Source: Bretschneidera sinensis
Lineage: Eukaryota > Streptophyta > Magnoliopsida > Brassicales > Akaniaceae
Direction of reading: 5' to 3'
Length of the DNA: 64,000 nucleotides
Assembly: GCA_023935145.1 (NCBI GenBank)
Contig: CM043702.1
Span: 101,318,588-101,382,587, forward strand
Part shown: positions 22,556-34,731 of the stretch, piece after piece
How positions within the stretch are numbered: the stretch's first letter is position 1
How the letters are laid out: the number at the start of each line of letters is the position of its first letter
The notes under the pieces: model-generated
The model's input: only the letters and a program-made list of their open reading frames with translations
Database searches by the model: none
Told to the model about the DNA's origin: nothing
Program-made: the position numbers and the translations under genes

Positions 22556-23490
22556 GTGCCTAAGGTTGTTGTAAATCCAGTAATGATAGACATTCAAAAG
22601 GAGAAAGGTAAGTTTATGCATGAGATGGAGGGAGATTGTTTTGTTAGATATATCAAGTTGAATGTTTTGTTGTTTAAAGGATATATGAATCCTTTTGAGC
22701 CTGAGCTATGAGTGAAACATGTAGATAGATTATTTGGTATTTTACCAGTGATTGACAGGCAGAGGGTCACCTTTGCTTCGTTTAAGTTAAAAGGATAAGC
22801 TTTAGAATGGTGGGAGGATACTCTTTCCAAGTTAAGTGCATATGTTGATAGACCCTTAACTTGGAATAAGTTTAAAGAGGTTTGTTCTTTTATAAATATT
22901 GCTCATATACTTTCAGAGCCTAACAGAAGAGAGATTTCATTTATTTGAGGTAAAAATGTGTTTACTATGGCTCTGTATAATAGCAGATTTGTTGGCTTGT
23001 CAAGGGTTGTATTGAAAATGGTAGACATAAAGGAGAAGAAGTGTAAGAAGTTCCTAGATGGATTATATTTTGAGATTTGATCGAAAGTATCTTACATGAG
23101 GTATAAATTATGTCAGGTTGGAGGATATAGCACTTTAGATTGAGAAAGATGTGATGTAGTTTAAGGGAGAGAAAGAGTGGTTGAAATGGCTTAGACATGA
23201 AGGTTTTAGAGGTAGTGGTAGTATGAGTGTACAGGGTGGGAGACCACCCTAGAGGAGGTGTTCCTTGCTACAGGGAACTGTAATATAGAGCCAGAGACAA
23301 GTAGGATCTGTTGCTTTGGTAGCTCAGAGCAATATTGGTGGGACCCCTAGATTTGAGAGATGGGTTATAGGAACTGGAAGTTATGGTAGATGTGGGAGTG
23401 TACTACCTAGAGGATGTGGTAATGTGATAGAAAGGCTAGAACATGTTATAGATGTAATCAGATAAGATATTTATCCTAAACTTGTCCTAA
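22556..23490 (+). pseudogene. gag: Element F gag remnant
   Basis: Retrotrans_gag-like words can be read (FASFKLKG-stop-ALEWWEDTL, LTWNKFKEV), interrupted by many stops. Near 23450 a decayed nucleocapsid knuckle CYRC-NQIR-Y-LS..C has Tyr in place of His. Confidence 0.7.
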
Positions 23491-23501
23491 TTTGAAGTGC
23501 T

Positions 23502-23831
23502 TTGTACGTAGAAAAGGTGGACATATCAATGTTGGTTGATCCTGGTGCAACCTATTCTTTTGCATCCAATGTATTTATAAAGTCTATTGATGCATGTATT
23601 AGTCCTTTGATGCATAATATTATTGTTGAAGTTCCCACTAGAGATAGAGTGATAGTCATAAATGTTTACAAGGATTGTGTGATTCGTATCAGTAATAGAG
23701 AATTTGAAGTTGATTTATTATCTTTGAATATGGTTGGTTTTGATTTGATTTTAGAAATGAATTGGCTGTCGGCATATAATGTCTGGGTTGATTGTTTTAG
23801 AAAGAATGTAGTGTTCAAGACACCAAGATAA
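23502..23831 (+). pseudogene. pol: Element F aspartic protease
   Basis: A 109-codon open stretch matching the retropepsin-like domain of gypsy pol: MLVDPGATYSF (usual D-S-G-A-T reads D-P-G-A-T), then DLILEMNWLSAYN. The upstream start is arbitrary because gag-pol is one frame in these elements. Confidence 0.75.
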
Positions 23832-24039
23832 GAGGAGTTTAATTTCAGGGAGAAGGTAAGATACTTGCCAACTATCTTATTTCTGCCTCGACTGTTAGTA
23901 AATAGTTAAAAAGGATGTGAGGTATATTTCGTTTATATGGTGAATTTTAGAAATGATAGTAGAGATTAGAAGAAATCTTAGTAGTGAAAGATTATTCTAA
24001 TGTATTTCTTGATGAGTTTCCTAATTTACCTCATAGTAG

Positions 24040-25330
24040 AGAGATTAAGTTTTCCATGGATGTGATTTTGTTTCTGAACCCATTTCAATAGCACCCTACA
24101 GAATGAGACATGTTGAATTAAGAGAACTAAAGGTTCAACTTTAGGAATTATTAGACAAATAATTTATTCGACCAAGTGTGTCACCATGGGGAGCCTCTGT
24201 ATTGTTTATGAAGAAGAAAGATAAAATGATGAGATTGTGAATAAACTATAGACAACTGAATAAGATCACTATTAAGAACAAATATCCTTTGTCTAGGATA
24301 GATGATTTGTTCGAACTGTTGTAGAGAGAAATAGTGTTTTTGAAGATAAACCTGAGATAAGGTTATCACCAGTTAAGGATATAGGAGGGAGACAGGCCTA
24401 AGACTACTTTTAGGACACGCTATGGTCATAAGTTTCTTGTGATGCCATTTGGATTGACTAATGCTCCAGCAATATTCATGGACTTGATGAATAAAATGTT
24501 TAAACCATCTCTTGAAAATTTTGTGGTTTTGTTCATTGATGACATCTTGGTGTATTCTAAGACTAAGGAAGCGCATGTAAAACATTTAGAAAAATTATGT
24601 TTGAGAATTTGAGGAGAGAGAGATTGTATGCTATAATTTCCTAAATGTGAATTTTGGCTGAATGAAATAACTTTATTATAGCATGTGATATCTGGACGTC
24701 GCATAACAGTTGATCCACAAAAGGTAGAGGCAATGTTGAGTTGGGAGAGACCAACTAATTTGATTGAGATTAGAATCTTCTTGGGGTTGGCTAGTTATTA
24801 GAGAAGATTTATTCGAAAAATTTCTACTATTGATGTATGTTTTACTAGATTGACCAGAAAATAGGTAAAATTTGTATGGTTTAAGGAATGTAAGAAGAGT
24901 TTTCAGTTGCTAAAAAAAAATTGACTACAACTCTAGTATTGGTGATTCCTTCTGGTGATGAAAGATTTATGGTGTATAGTGATATATCGCATCAATGGTT
25001 GGGATGTGTGTTGATGTAACATGGGAAAGTTATGGCCTATGGTTATAGGCAATTGAAGAATCATGATAGAAATTACCCGACTCATAGCTTAGAGTTGGTT
25101 GCCATAGTGTTTGCTTTGAAGATTTGGAGACATCATCTGTATATAGCCATTTGTGAGATATTTACTAATCACAAGAGTTTGACATACTTACCTACCTAGA
25201 GAAAGTTGAATTTGAGAAAAAGGAGGTGGACAGAGTTGACTAGTGACTATGATAGTATAATTCACTAGCATCTAGGAAAGGTGAATGTGATAGCTAATGC
25301 ATTGAGTAGAAAATCTATAGGAAGATCGGC
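24040..25330 (+). pseudogene. pol: Element F RT and RNase H
   Basis: RT words in order: PYRM, SPWGASVLF, INYRQLNKITIKNKYPL, the catalytic [10 protein letters not shown] (FIDD at 24532-24543, intact), then RNase H with [18 protein letters not shown] and the VNVIANALSRK terminus near 25310. Many in-frame stops and a few shifts. Confidence 0.8.
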
Positions 25331-25389
25331 TGCTATAAAGAGCCATTATGTGAATCTGATAGTGTAGTTGAGAGAGATGATAATGAACT

Positions 25390-25773
25390 TGAATATTAGT
25401 GATAGATGAGTATTATTGGAAAATATGGTTGCCCAGTCATCCGTTGTAGAACACTTATTAGAAATGTAATGTTGAGATGAGGAGATAGAGAAGATTAAGC
25501 AGGAAGTGCTTAGTAGAAAGCAATATGAGTTCAAAATTAGAAATGATGGTATTCTGGTATTGGAATATAGAATTTTTGTTCCCAATGATACGGAGTTGAG
25601 AAAGGAGATATTGGGGGAGGCACATGATGATGTATATTCGATGCAACCGAGTAACAATAACATGTATAGAGGATTGAGACAGAATTACCAGTGGTCAAGA
25701 TTAAAAAGAGATGTAGCTGAATATATTTCTAGTTGTTTAGTTTTTTAGCAAGTGAAGTCAGAGAATAAACATC
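25390..25773 (+). pseudogene. pol: Element F integrase, N-terminal zinc region
   Basis: The open stretch 25506-25748 carries the H-H-C-C zinc region in the form EAHDDVYSMQPS...MYRGLRQNYQW...C. The frame then hits the solo LTR insertion at 25779. Confidence 0.75.
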
Positions 25774-25778
25774 TGGGA

Positions 25779-26327
25779 TGATATGATCCACGCCAAGAAC
25801 TAAGAAGTTGATGGATCAAGAAGACTTACAAGATCGTCTAGAAGCAGATTTACGTGAGATCGCGACCCGTTGCTTATATTGAAGCAAGAACCTTGGTATA
25901 ATGAAGATGCCACAATCAATGATGGAAGGATTGATTGATAAGTCGAAGATGAATACCACATAAACTCCGATAAGTTCAGAAGTTCTAAAAGAACCAAAGG
26001 GAATTTTCTCTCACAAAGTATGAATCAAATATGAATTGTGTTATTCCAAAAAGCCAATAACTATTTAAATACATGAGAAATTCGTCCAAGATTAGGGAAA
26101 GGAAACTAAGGAATAGGAAACAAACCTAAATTCAATTCTGGTAACCCAAAATCCAAAAAAAGAAAGTACCTAACTTGGCATGTAAGCCTTACAATTCAAC
26201 AAATAAATTAATAAGGAAACAATTAAGAAAAGGTAATAAAAAAATTGCAGCCAGCCATTTTCCTTGATGAGCCAAAAAAAAAGAGTAAGTCTCCAATTTT
26301 GGGAAACTGGGAGCCGTGTCCTCATCA
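25779..26327 (-). mobile_element. Solo LTR inserted in element F integrase
   Basis: 549 bp starting TG and ending CA, flanked by TGGGA (25774-25778) and CGGGA (26328-26332), a TSD with one mismatch. Removing it and one TSD restores the spacing of the integrase linker GGLLQPLP. In minus sense it starts TGATGAGGACACGG and has a TATTTAAATAG box near 26062. No internal region remains. Family uncertain, probably gypsy. An apparent start codon at 26264 lies inside it and is accidental. Confidence 0.78.
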
Positions 26328-26332
26328 CGGGA

Positions 26333-27430
26333 GGCTTACTACAGCCTCTTCCTATGCTTGAATGGCCATGGGAGAATATGACTATGAATTTTGTTCCTAG
26401 AATTTCCTATACCCAGAGAGGTCATGATGTTGTGTGGGTGATAGTAGATAGACTTTCTAAGTTATTTTATTTTCTTCCAATTAATACTACTTGGAGTCTT
26501 GAAAAGTTAGCTGAACTATATGTAGATGAGATAGTAAGATTGCATGGGGTACCTTAAGCATAATATCATATAGAAATTCTAGATTTATATCTAGATTCTG
26601 AGAGGCTTGCGGAAAGCCATGTGTACAAAATTACAGTTTAGTACAACTTTTCGTCCTCAAACAGATGAGAAAACAGAAAGGATTATTACAGTACTAGAAG
26701 ATATGTTAAGGGCAATTGTGATGAGTTTCTCAGTGAGTTGGGATACTTTCCATTCATTGAATTTGCTTATAATAATCAACATCAATCTAGTATTGGAATG
26801 GCACTGTTTGAGGCATTATATGGTAGAAGGTTTAAAACGTCTATATGTTGAGAAGAAGTGGGAGAAAGAAATATATTTGGTCCATAAATTATTTAGTTAA
26901 CAACTAAGAGGATCAAAATGGTTAGAGAGAACTTTAAAGCAGCACAAAATAGACCGAATAGTTATGCCGATAATAGAAGAAGACCTCTTGAGTTTCAAGT
27001 AGGTAATTGGGTGTATTTTAAAATATTTCCATGGAAAGGTGTGTTGAGGATCAAAAAGAAAAAAAAGTTGAGTCTGAGTTATGTGGGACCCTATGAGGTT
27101 ATTGAAAAAGTTGGGCTAGTTATGTATAGACTGGAATTGCCTCTAGAGCCGAAAGAGTTACATAATGTATTTCACATTTCACTTTTGCGAAAGCGCTTAC
27201 ATGATGAATCTCATAATATTTCGAGCCAAACTATAGAAATTCAGGAAGATTTGACTTTTATACAAGTACTACTAAGATTTTTAGATAGAAAAGAATAAGT
27301 CTTGTGTAATAAAATAATTCCATTAATTCAAGTTTCTATAGCGGAATAAAGATGTTGAAGAGATTAAGTGAGAGCGTGAGGCAACTATGAAGAAATATTA
27401 TTCCCAATTGTTTCTTGAGTTAGATAAGGA
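26333..27430 (+). pseudogene. pol: Element F integrase core, C-terminus and chromodomain remnant
   Basis: The core begins WENMTMNFV, where the usual first catalytic Asp (TMDF) is Asn. Stops follow near 26557. The catalytic Glu block PQTDEKTERI is present (26660-26690). The C-terminus (26918-27298) has VGNWVYFKI, the GKKGKLS-like KKKKKLSLSYVGPYEVIEKVG and HNVFHISLLRK. After a stop at 27296 a chromodomain end is readable in another frame (MKKYYSQLF). Confidence 0.8.
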
Positions 27431-27451
27431 AATTTCGGGGACAATTTTTAT

Positions 27452-27465
27452 AAGGTGGGTAGAAT
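27452..27465 (+). other. Element F polypurine tract
   Basis: AAGGTGGGTAGAAT directly before the LTR start TGTAATACC. Confidence 0.75.
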
Positions 27466-29538
27466 TGTAATACCTGTATTCTTAAAGTAAGGGTAAAGAA
27501 GTAATTTGATAAATATGACATGGAATTAAAATAATATATATATGAAAGATTTATTATTGAATAAAGTAATTATTTTGAAAAAAAAACGAAGTGTCCAAGC
27601 ATGGGATTAAGAATAAAAAAAAAGAAAAAAGAAAAAAAAGGGGACAACACTTAGATGTCCAGGTGTTGGCACACAAATCATGCATTATGCATGAGTGACA
27701 GCAAGGAAGAAGGGAAAATGGTGGGGGGGGGGGGGGGGGTGGCTGCTATATATATAGTTTTAGTTTTATTTTAATTATTCTTACCAAATTGTGTTTGGTT
27801 TCCTTCTTTCTTCAATTCAAATTTATCTCTTATTTAAACTCTTGGGGACTAAAAGAAAAGTGGAAAGATTAAAGTTTTGAAGAGGTTTACGGGAAAATTT
27901 TATAGAGATTCGAGGGAAGCTCTAAGAAAAACAAAAGGTAATAATGTGAATTTTATTTTTGAAATTTAGTATACATGAAAATTTCTTAGAATTTGATGTA
28001 GAAATTTAAAGGGTATGAAATATGGAAGAATTGAAAAATAAATTAGAAATTTTAATATAAATATTATGTCAGATGTTGATGATCAACAATCGGGTGAAAT
28101 TGCTGAAATGAGCATGAAAAGCAAGGACGTGATCCATAGGTAGCTGTAAGTGCTACGTGGTGAGTTAGATTTACTTTTATAATCGAGATAAATATGAGAT
28201 ATAAAGTGATGATATTTGAATTAATTATTAAACTATGATTGGATGATATATGAAAGTTGATTGATGGATATGATATGAATAATTGATATGCTAAAGATTT
28301 ATTGTATGAGAACTAATATCATTGAAATGATGAGTTGATTAAATATATAATGAAGGGATAAATGAAATTCTTGACAAGCTATAATTGATAATTTGATATC
28401 ATATATGAGGAGATAATTTAATGAATATGATAAAAATAATAATTTTGAGAAAGAGTTGGATAGCTAAATTAAATATTTGAATGTATGCTTGTTTTTATTA
28501 TTGTTCATATACATATTTTATATTATTGTTCATATGCATATACATTAAATGAAAAGAACCAGGAAGTTTAAATGAAATAAAAGAACCGTGACAGTCAGTA
28601 TATGCTAGAAATAAAAGAACTAAGAAAACAGCCAGTCTAAATGAAACCATGATAGCCGGTATATGCTGCAAATAAAAGAACCAGGAAGGCAACCAGTCTA
28701 AATGAAACCATGACAACTAGTATATGCTGAAAATAAAATAACCGGGAAGACAACCAGTCTAAGATAAAACATGTTGACATGTGGGAACATGTTCTCAAAT
28801 AATAATATAATTTAAATTCATGCATTGCATTTGTTTTAAATATTGATTATTATTACTTGAGATGCTAAAGTGTTATTCTTGATTGTAAATTTATTGATAG
28901 ATGAATGGGTCTCACAGAGAGAGAGATATAATGAGAAAGAAATATGAAAATATGATATGATAAGAATTATCTGAGTGATTGATTTTATGCTATGAACCTC
29001 ATAATGAGGTAATTATGAGGTAGAAGTGATAGTCTTAAGATAATTAAATATATGAGAAGAAGAGATTGATAAATGATGAGGATTATGATATAAGTAGTGA
29101 TAATAGAATGATATTATCGAATTATATGCGATGTAGATGAATATTGGAAGACTATTTAAACAATTAAATACTTATAGTAAATTTAATTCACTGAGCTTGT
29201 GAAGCTCATTCCTTATTGTTAAATAATTTTAGGTAGCAGGCAAGACATATAGATTGGTGAGCTGATATTCAGACTAAGTCATTATCTGTAAGCCACATGG
29301 TCCACATCCTGAGACTAATGGAAAAAAATATATATTTGAAAATATTCATGCATAATATGTTGTATATAATGTTTCAGTTGGAATCTTAATAATGTCACTC
29401 CCCTGTTGAGGGTTGAGGATTTATGTACGTAGATAATTTAGTTGATGTTTTTATATTGTTGTATATATGTGTCTTGCTGGGATTTCAAAATGTGACGACA
29501 CCATCACGGGAGTGGCCAACCTGAGATGGGTCGTTATA
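27466..29538 (+). repeat. Element F 3' LTR
   Basis: 2073 bp, starting TGTAATACC and ending GGGTCGTTATA (the usual CA changed to TA). TATA-like tract at 27745-27757. An inverted, partial copy of the first ~515 bp is at 40094-40608. The right end is set by the characteristic GGGTCGTTA terminus and is less certain than the left. Confidence 0.7.
27723..27739 (+). repeat. Run of 17 G in element F LTR
   Basis: Uninterrupted G17 just upstream of the LTR TATA-like tract. The related inverted copy at 40094-40608 has no such run. Its length may be uncertain in sequencing. Confidence 0.9.
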
Positions 29539-31491
29539 GGTTGCTTGCCTAGAACATTTCTAGCTCACTTCTCCAGCATTTTAAGTGAGCACTTATATGT
29601 ATACTGATTTACTGCTATATTTTTCAGATTGAAACTAAAGTTTGTGAAGGCTTTAAGTTTCAAATCCCCTTCTCCATTCATGAGGAACAAATCTTTAGTT
29701 CTTCTTGATTGGTTAAAAATGTTCTTCATAGCTTATACAGACATGGTTGATCCTCATTTTTGATGAAATCAAACGATTTGGTTTTCTTATCAAAATTAAT
29801 GTTCCAACTTTTTGAAGCTTGCTTACCTTATGGTCACTACTACTGGATATGAAATCTTTTGGCTATATCACGAACATATCCTCCTCTATGTTTTCATTGA
29901 GGAATGCAGTCTTTACATCCATATGTCATATCTCATAGTCACGGCATGCAACAATTGCAAATAAAATCCTGATGGATTTAACCATGGCTACTAAAGAGAA
30001 AGTTTCGTTAAAGTCAATTTCTTATCTTTGCTTGAAACCCTTCACTAGTAGCCTTACTTTATAGATCTATACCTTCAAGTGCATTAACCAAAGTCCATGC
30101 TTTGTTAAAGTTCATGGGATCCATTGCGGACTTCATGGTTTATAGCCACTTCTTTGAATCGATATTTTCTATCAATTTTTTGTAGTCAACTTGTTTCTTA
30201 TCATCTATAAGGTGTACCCTAGGTCACCATTTCTGAGAATTCCAAATTTCTCTAGAGCCTTAGGTAATAAGATGGTCTATTGATTCAAGTTCCTTAATTC
30301 AAACAATACTAGGTTATGGTTCTTATGAGAGTTCATGAAGATCTATCTTCCTTCCATTGCTCATTTTTAGCACAAACTTTTTTTAGAGAAAAATAGTATA
30401 GTTGAAAACAAATACCTTTTGCTTCTGAGGATGATAGAAATAATATCCTAAACTTTCTTTAGGATATTCCACAAACCTAAATTTGTCAGATCTAGTTCCT
30501 AACTTGTCTGAATGTAACTTCTTTACATAAGTAAGATAACCCCAAATCTTAATATGTTTAAGACTAGGTTTCCTACCGTTCCATATCTCATATGGTGTTT
30601 TAGGTATTGCATTTGATGGAACCTTGTTCAATAAATATGCAGTAGGTATGATAACATATCCCCAAAAGGATACATGAATATCAATGTAACTCATCATAGA
30701 TCTCACTATATCTAATAGTGTATGATTTCACCTTTTGAACACATCGTTCAACTTCGGTGTTCCAAGAGGAGCCCACTAAGAGAGAATCCCATTCTCTTTG
30801 AGATGAATGAGAAAATCATTAGATAGTTATTCACCTCCTCGATCATTTCGAAGAGCTTTAATACCTTTCCTAGTTTTTTTTCAACGTCATAATTGAAATC
30901 TTTGAACTTTTCAGATGATTATGACATGCACTTCATTAAGTACGTGTACCTATACCTCAATTGATCATAGGTAAGCATAATGAAGTAGGAATAACCTCCT
31001 CCAGCATTAACTATTAAGGGTCTACACACATCAGTAGAATTAACCCTAATACATTTATAACTTTTTATCCATGTCCACTAAATGGATATCTAGTCTTTTT
31101 TTTTCTTCATGAGATAGGCCTCAGAAGTTGGATAGAATTCAAAATCTGATATATCTATGTATCTACCTTTTAAAAACTTGCTTACCCTATCTTCATTAAT
31201 ATGACTAGCTTTAAATGTGACATGTAGGAATAATTTAGATCATTATCTCTTTTCTTTGTTGTTCAATATGACATATTTTATTGCCTACTTGTAGCTGGTA
31301 AGACTAAGTAATAATTCCCTTCGAATAATTTAGCAATTCTTGTTGAATTTCCAAGGTGAAGGTTGACTTCTCCTTACTTAATTTCTTTCTTTTTCTCAAT
31401 GTCTGCAAACTATTGCAAATGCAAGAGGCATACTCGGTATTTAATACTCAAGTAAAAGGATTATTAACTAATAAGTTAATTTCATCGAAGA
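29539..31491 (-). pseudogene. pol: Element D pol fragments: RT N-terminal part and integrase
   Basis: Bases 29539-29640 are unassigned. Bases 29640-30130 read on the minus strand as copia RT with IDFNETFSL, HMDVKTAFLN (29896-29922) and FIKNEDQPC, with a deletion and stops between. The 30383-30706 open stretch is integrase C-terminal (AYLLNKVPSNAIPKTPYEIWNGRKPSLKH, read in pieces). 30707-31491 continues into the integrase core and pre-integrase region, heavily stopped. It ends at element G, left TSD copy GAAGA (31487-31491). Confidence 0.72.
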
Positions 31492-32302
31492 TGTTGGTAT
31501 TTGTCTAAGGATTAAACGGGTTGAAGAATGGAGGTTCAACAGCATTAGGCTTGGAGGTGTGAGCCGTGGCCCAGCCTTGTGGGCTGCGGCCAACAGTAAG
31601 TCTAGAAGACCAGCACCACCATACGCACTGTGGCTCAAGGTGTGCGCGCCATGGCATAGCCCTATGCGTCGCGACACAGCCACCAACGCCGCGGCCTCCA
31701 GCATGGTAGCTTGTTCTCCCCTTCTCTGAACCGCGGCCTGCCCTGTTCTGGGCTGCGGCTCCAAGCACACCTGATGCCAATTTTTAGCACTCTTCTCTTG
31801 GTGCATAAGGCTTGATTAAAATGCATAGGATCACTTAGACTTTTTGGAGGGCTATGATTGATTGGTCTTCAAGATCTAAGGGTTGAGATTGACTTCAAGA
31901 TTGGTTCAAGAAGTTGGTGCACTATATAAAGGGTCATCTAGCTTCAATCAATCATATTGATTATCATCATCATATAAGAGAATTCAAGTGCAAGTGTGAG
32001 AGTGCAAAGACATAAAACACAAGAGAGGCATTGGAACAGATCTCATTCAAGAGTGGTTGGGATTGAAAGAGAGCATACAAGAAGAGGGGTTCAAGGGCTT
32101 TGTAATTAGAATTTTCTTGGGGAAAATTCCAGGGAAACACTTAGTTCTTATCTCTTTCTTTTGTCTTCTTTCATGTATCAAGAACAAGAGGGTTCTTGAG
32201 GAGGTGTTGCTATAATTGTAAGAACTCATTGATTTAGTGTAGAGAGCTCGGAGTAGCTCACGGGGACATAGGCATTTGCCAAACCTCGATAACAATTGCT
32301 TG
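31492..32302 (+). repeat. Element G left LTR, plus orientation, lacking about 100 bp of its U5 end
   Basis: Homologous to the reverse complement of 34833-35619. TATA CTATATAAAG at 31922-31931; GC-rich palindromic words (CCGCGGCC, GCGCGCCATGGC) at about 31560-31770. It stops at CTTG, the bases matching 34732-34832 being absent, and passes directly into pol read on the other strand. Confidence 0.85.
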
Positions 32303-32484
32303 ATGCTATGCTCCACAAATACCAGACTGGTTTGCTCACTATCCCCTGCAGGGTTAGTTTTCTCCAAATAGGGAAATAACAATTCATTAAAAATGACATC
32401 CCTACTTATTATGAGTTTAGTCCCTTTTGGCTCTAAAGACCACAACCTATACCCCTTAACCCCATCACCATACCCTAGAAACAC
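32047..32484 (-). pseudogene. Chimeric ORF across the element G inner junction
   Basis: 145 codons: the first ~60 are the integrase C-terminal extension (FLGYGDGVKGYRLWSLEP), and after residues EHSIK the frame runs into antisense LTR sequence. It is a by-product of the rearrangement. No function is implied. Confidence 0.8.
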
Positions 32485-33663
32485 ACATTTTCTAGGCCTT
32501 GGGCTAAGTTTATCATCCTTTCAATGTGCAAACACAGCACATCCAAAAGTCCTAAGGTTGCTTAACTCAGGGGGTTTCCCACTCCACATCTCCTTGGGAG
32601 TCTTAAAGTCTAAAGCCCTAGAGGGTGATCTATTAACCAAATATGTAGTAGCAGACATAGCTTCCCCCTAAAAATATTTTGGTAAACCGAACCCAATTAG
32701 CATGCACCTAACCTTTTCCATAAGGGGTCTATTCATCCTTTCAGCAACTCCATTTTGCTGAGGGGTTTTCACAACTGTTCTATGTCTTAGAATCCCATTT
32801 AACTCACAAAATTTATCAAAATCCTTATTAAAAAATTCTAAGCCATTATTGGTTCTTAACACCTTAACTACCCTGCCTGTTTGAGTCTCCAGCAACTTTT
32901 TCCACACTACAAATTTATTTAAAGCATCTAATTTATTTTTAAGTAAATAAACCCAAAACTTTCTAGAATAATCATCAATTAAAGACAAAAAGTAAACATT
33001 ACCTCCCTGTGTTGGTGTTCGTGCTGGTCCCTAAAGATCTACATGAATGTATTCAAGAAGGCCCTTAGACTTGTACAGTCCAGTGTTGAAGCTGACCCGA
33101 TGTTGCTTCCCAAGAACACAACATTCGCAGAAATCAAGTTTCTCTACCTTGTCACCACCAAGTAGACCATCTTTGCTCAGAACTTGCAGGCCCTTTTCAC
33201 TCATATATCCCAAGCGATTGTGCCAAAGAACCGCCTTATCCATCTCAGCCATCAAGCTTGCTACTTGATCCTTGATTTCTGTCTCTCCGATCATCTCATA
33301 GAGACCATCCTTTATTGCTGCTTTGATCACTACCAAAGATCCCTTGGTTACCTTGATCTTTCATCCCTCTACTTTGTATGTGTACCCCATGGAATCTAGC
33401 TGCCCTAATGAGATCAAATTTCTTCTCAAATCCGAAAGATACCTCACATTCCATAGCAGCCTTATGACTCCATCAAACATCCTTAATTGGATGTCTCCTA
33501 TGCCCCTCACTTGGCAAGAAGTATCATTCCCCAAGAAAACTTTTCCATCATTGGTTTCCTTGAAATTCTTAAACCAATCTCTGTGAGCACACATGTGATA
33601 AGTGCACCCGAAATCCAGGATCCATTTCTCGCTTCCTTGCCTCCTGCTCACATTTGAGCACAC
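32303..33663 (-). pseudogene. pol: Element G protease and integrase
   Basis: Protease block WILDFGCTYHM (the usual Ser/Thr of D-S/T-G is Phe). Pre-integrase zinc domain with HNRLGYM and CECC. Integrase: first Asp in IHVDL followed by a stop, second Asp replaced (RTNNGLEF), Glu kept (NGVAERMNR). Stops at 33361, 33031 and 32668. Confidence 0.85.
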
Positions 33664-34529
33664 AACAAGAACATCATTTTACTATTCTCCTTTGGCAACC
33701 GAAACCTCTCCATTGTTGGTATGGCTTCATCCCCTCTCATCCCACAACTTCTTCTTGCAATCTTTCTTGAAATGACCCTCCTTATTGCAGTAGTAGCATC
33801 TCTTTCCTCCAAATCTTGGTTTGGAATGCACTATCCCATGGCTCTGCCCTCTACCTTTTGATTTCTCCTGGTAGTTGCCATAGATGCTACTGCCATTCCG
33901 AGTTGCTGACCTTCCTTTAACGAACAGCCCTTCTCCACTTGATCCTTTCCTCTTCTTGGCTTTGAAATTATGAGCCCTTATAGCATTGATCACAATTTCC
34001 TTGGTTAGTATATCTCCTCCATATTCAATAGCATTAATCAAACTTTCAAAATAATCAGGAAGAGAATTTAATAACATAACAGCCAATTGTTCATCCGGGA
34101 ATGTTATACTACAACTAGTCAAATCTTGAACTAGTTTATTAAAACATCAAGATTATCTTGCAACTCTTTATTAGGATCAATTTTAAAAGCAAATAGTCGT
34201 TTAAGAAGATAAATCTTATTAGGGAGAGTTTTGGTAAGAAATAACTCATCTAGTTTCTTCTAAATGACAGTTGGATCTTTCGAGTCTCTGCACTCCCTTG
34301 TGACACTATCTGACATGTGTAGAAAGATGGTGCTGTATGCCTTCTTCTTCATCTCATTCCGCTGGACCTCCATGATACTTGCTGGAAAAGTGTCATCTTC
34401 TCCAATCGCCAAGTCTACCTTTTGTTGCATAAGAACCAGCTTGATTTTTCGCTTCCAAAGGGAAAAGTCTCCTTTTCCATCAAACTTTTCAACAATGAAA
34501 TTTGAACCATCTTGCGAAGAGAATCCCAA
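33664..34529 (-). pseudogene. gag: Element G gag
   Basis: Begins at or near 34529 (GSNFIVEKFDGKGDFSLWKRKI). Intact knuckle CYYC-NKEG-H-FKKD-C. A stop at 34260 and a shift near 34125-34145 break the frame. It is the best preserved N-terminal gag of this family in the window. Confidence 0.85.
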
Positions 34530-34718
34530 GATTTATGCAGCACCCATAATTGCTTTGCAACTTCTAAATCTCAAGAACTTGATCAAATCTTGATCCCAGC
34601 ACCGTTCTTGAATCACCCTCAAGAACCCGATCAGATCTTGATCCCAGTACCATTCTTGAATCACCCAAGAAGTTGACCTTTGATTCTTGGAGTCTTGCTC
34701 CGATACCCGCTCACCAAA

Positions 34719-34730
34719 GCTCTGATACAA
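34719..34730 (-). other. Element G primer-binding site
   Basis: Minus strand reads TTGTATCAGAGC, one change from the tRNA-iMet PBS, one base inside the LTR. It shows that 34732-35619 is the true 5' LTR. Confidence 0.85.
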
Positions 34731-34731
34731 C

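Larger units (their letters stand above)
22556..29538 (+). mobile_element. Element F: Tekay-like Ty3/gypsy chromovirus, 5'-truncated
   Basis: Plus-strand gag, protease, RT, RNase H, integrase and a chromodomain remnant in gypsy order, then a PPT (27452-27465) and a 2.07-kb LTR starting TGTAATACC. No 5' LTR is present; homology begins inside gag. The Tekay/Del call rests on integrase placed after RNase H, the GKKGKLS-like integrase C-terminus and the trailing chromodomain helix. It interrupts element D's pol. Densely stopped, so old. Confidence 0.82.

Noticed and set aside
25779..26327. Cassandra-type element with 5S rRNA promoter
   Set aside because: Length is suggestive but the conserved 5S A/C-box words are not present.
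31505..31780. GC-rich 91-codon open stretch, also at 35331-35606
   Set aside because: Both lie antisense in the U3 of element G's two LTRs. They agree because the LTRs are copies, and the translation is low-complexity from GC-rich palindromes.
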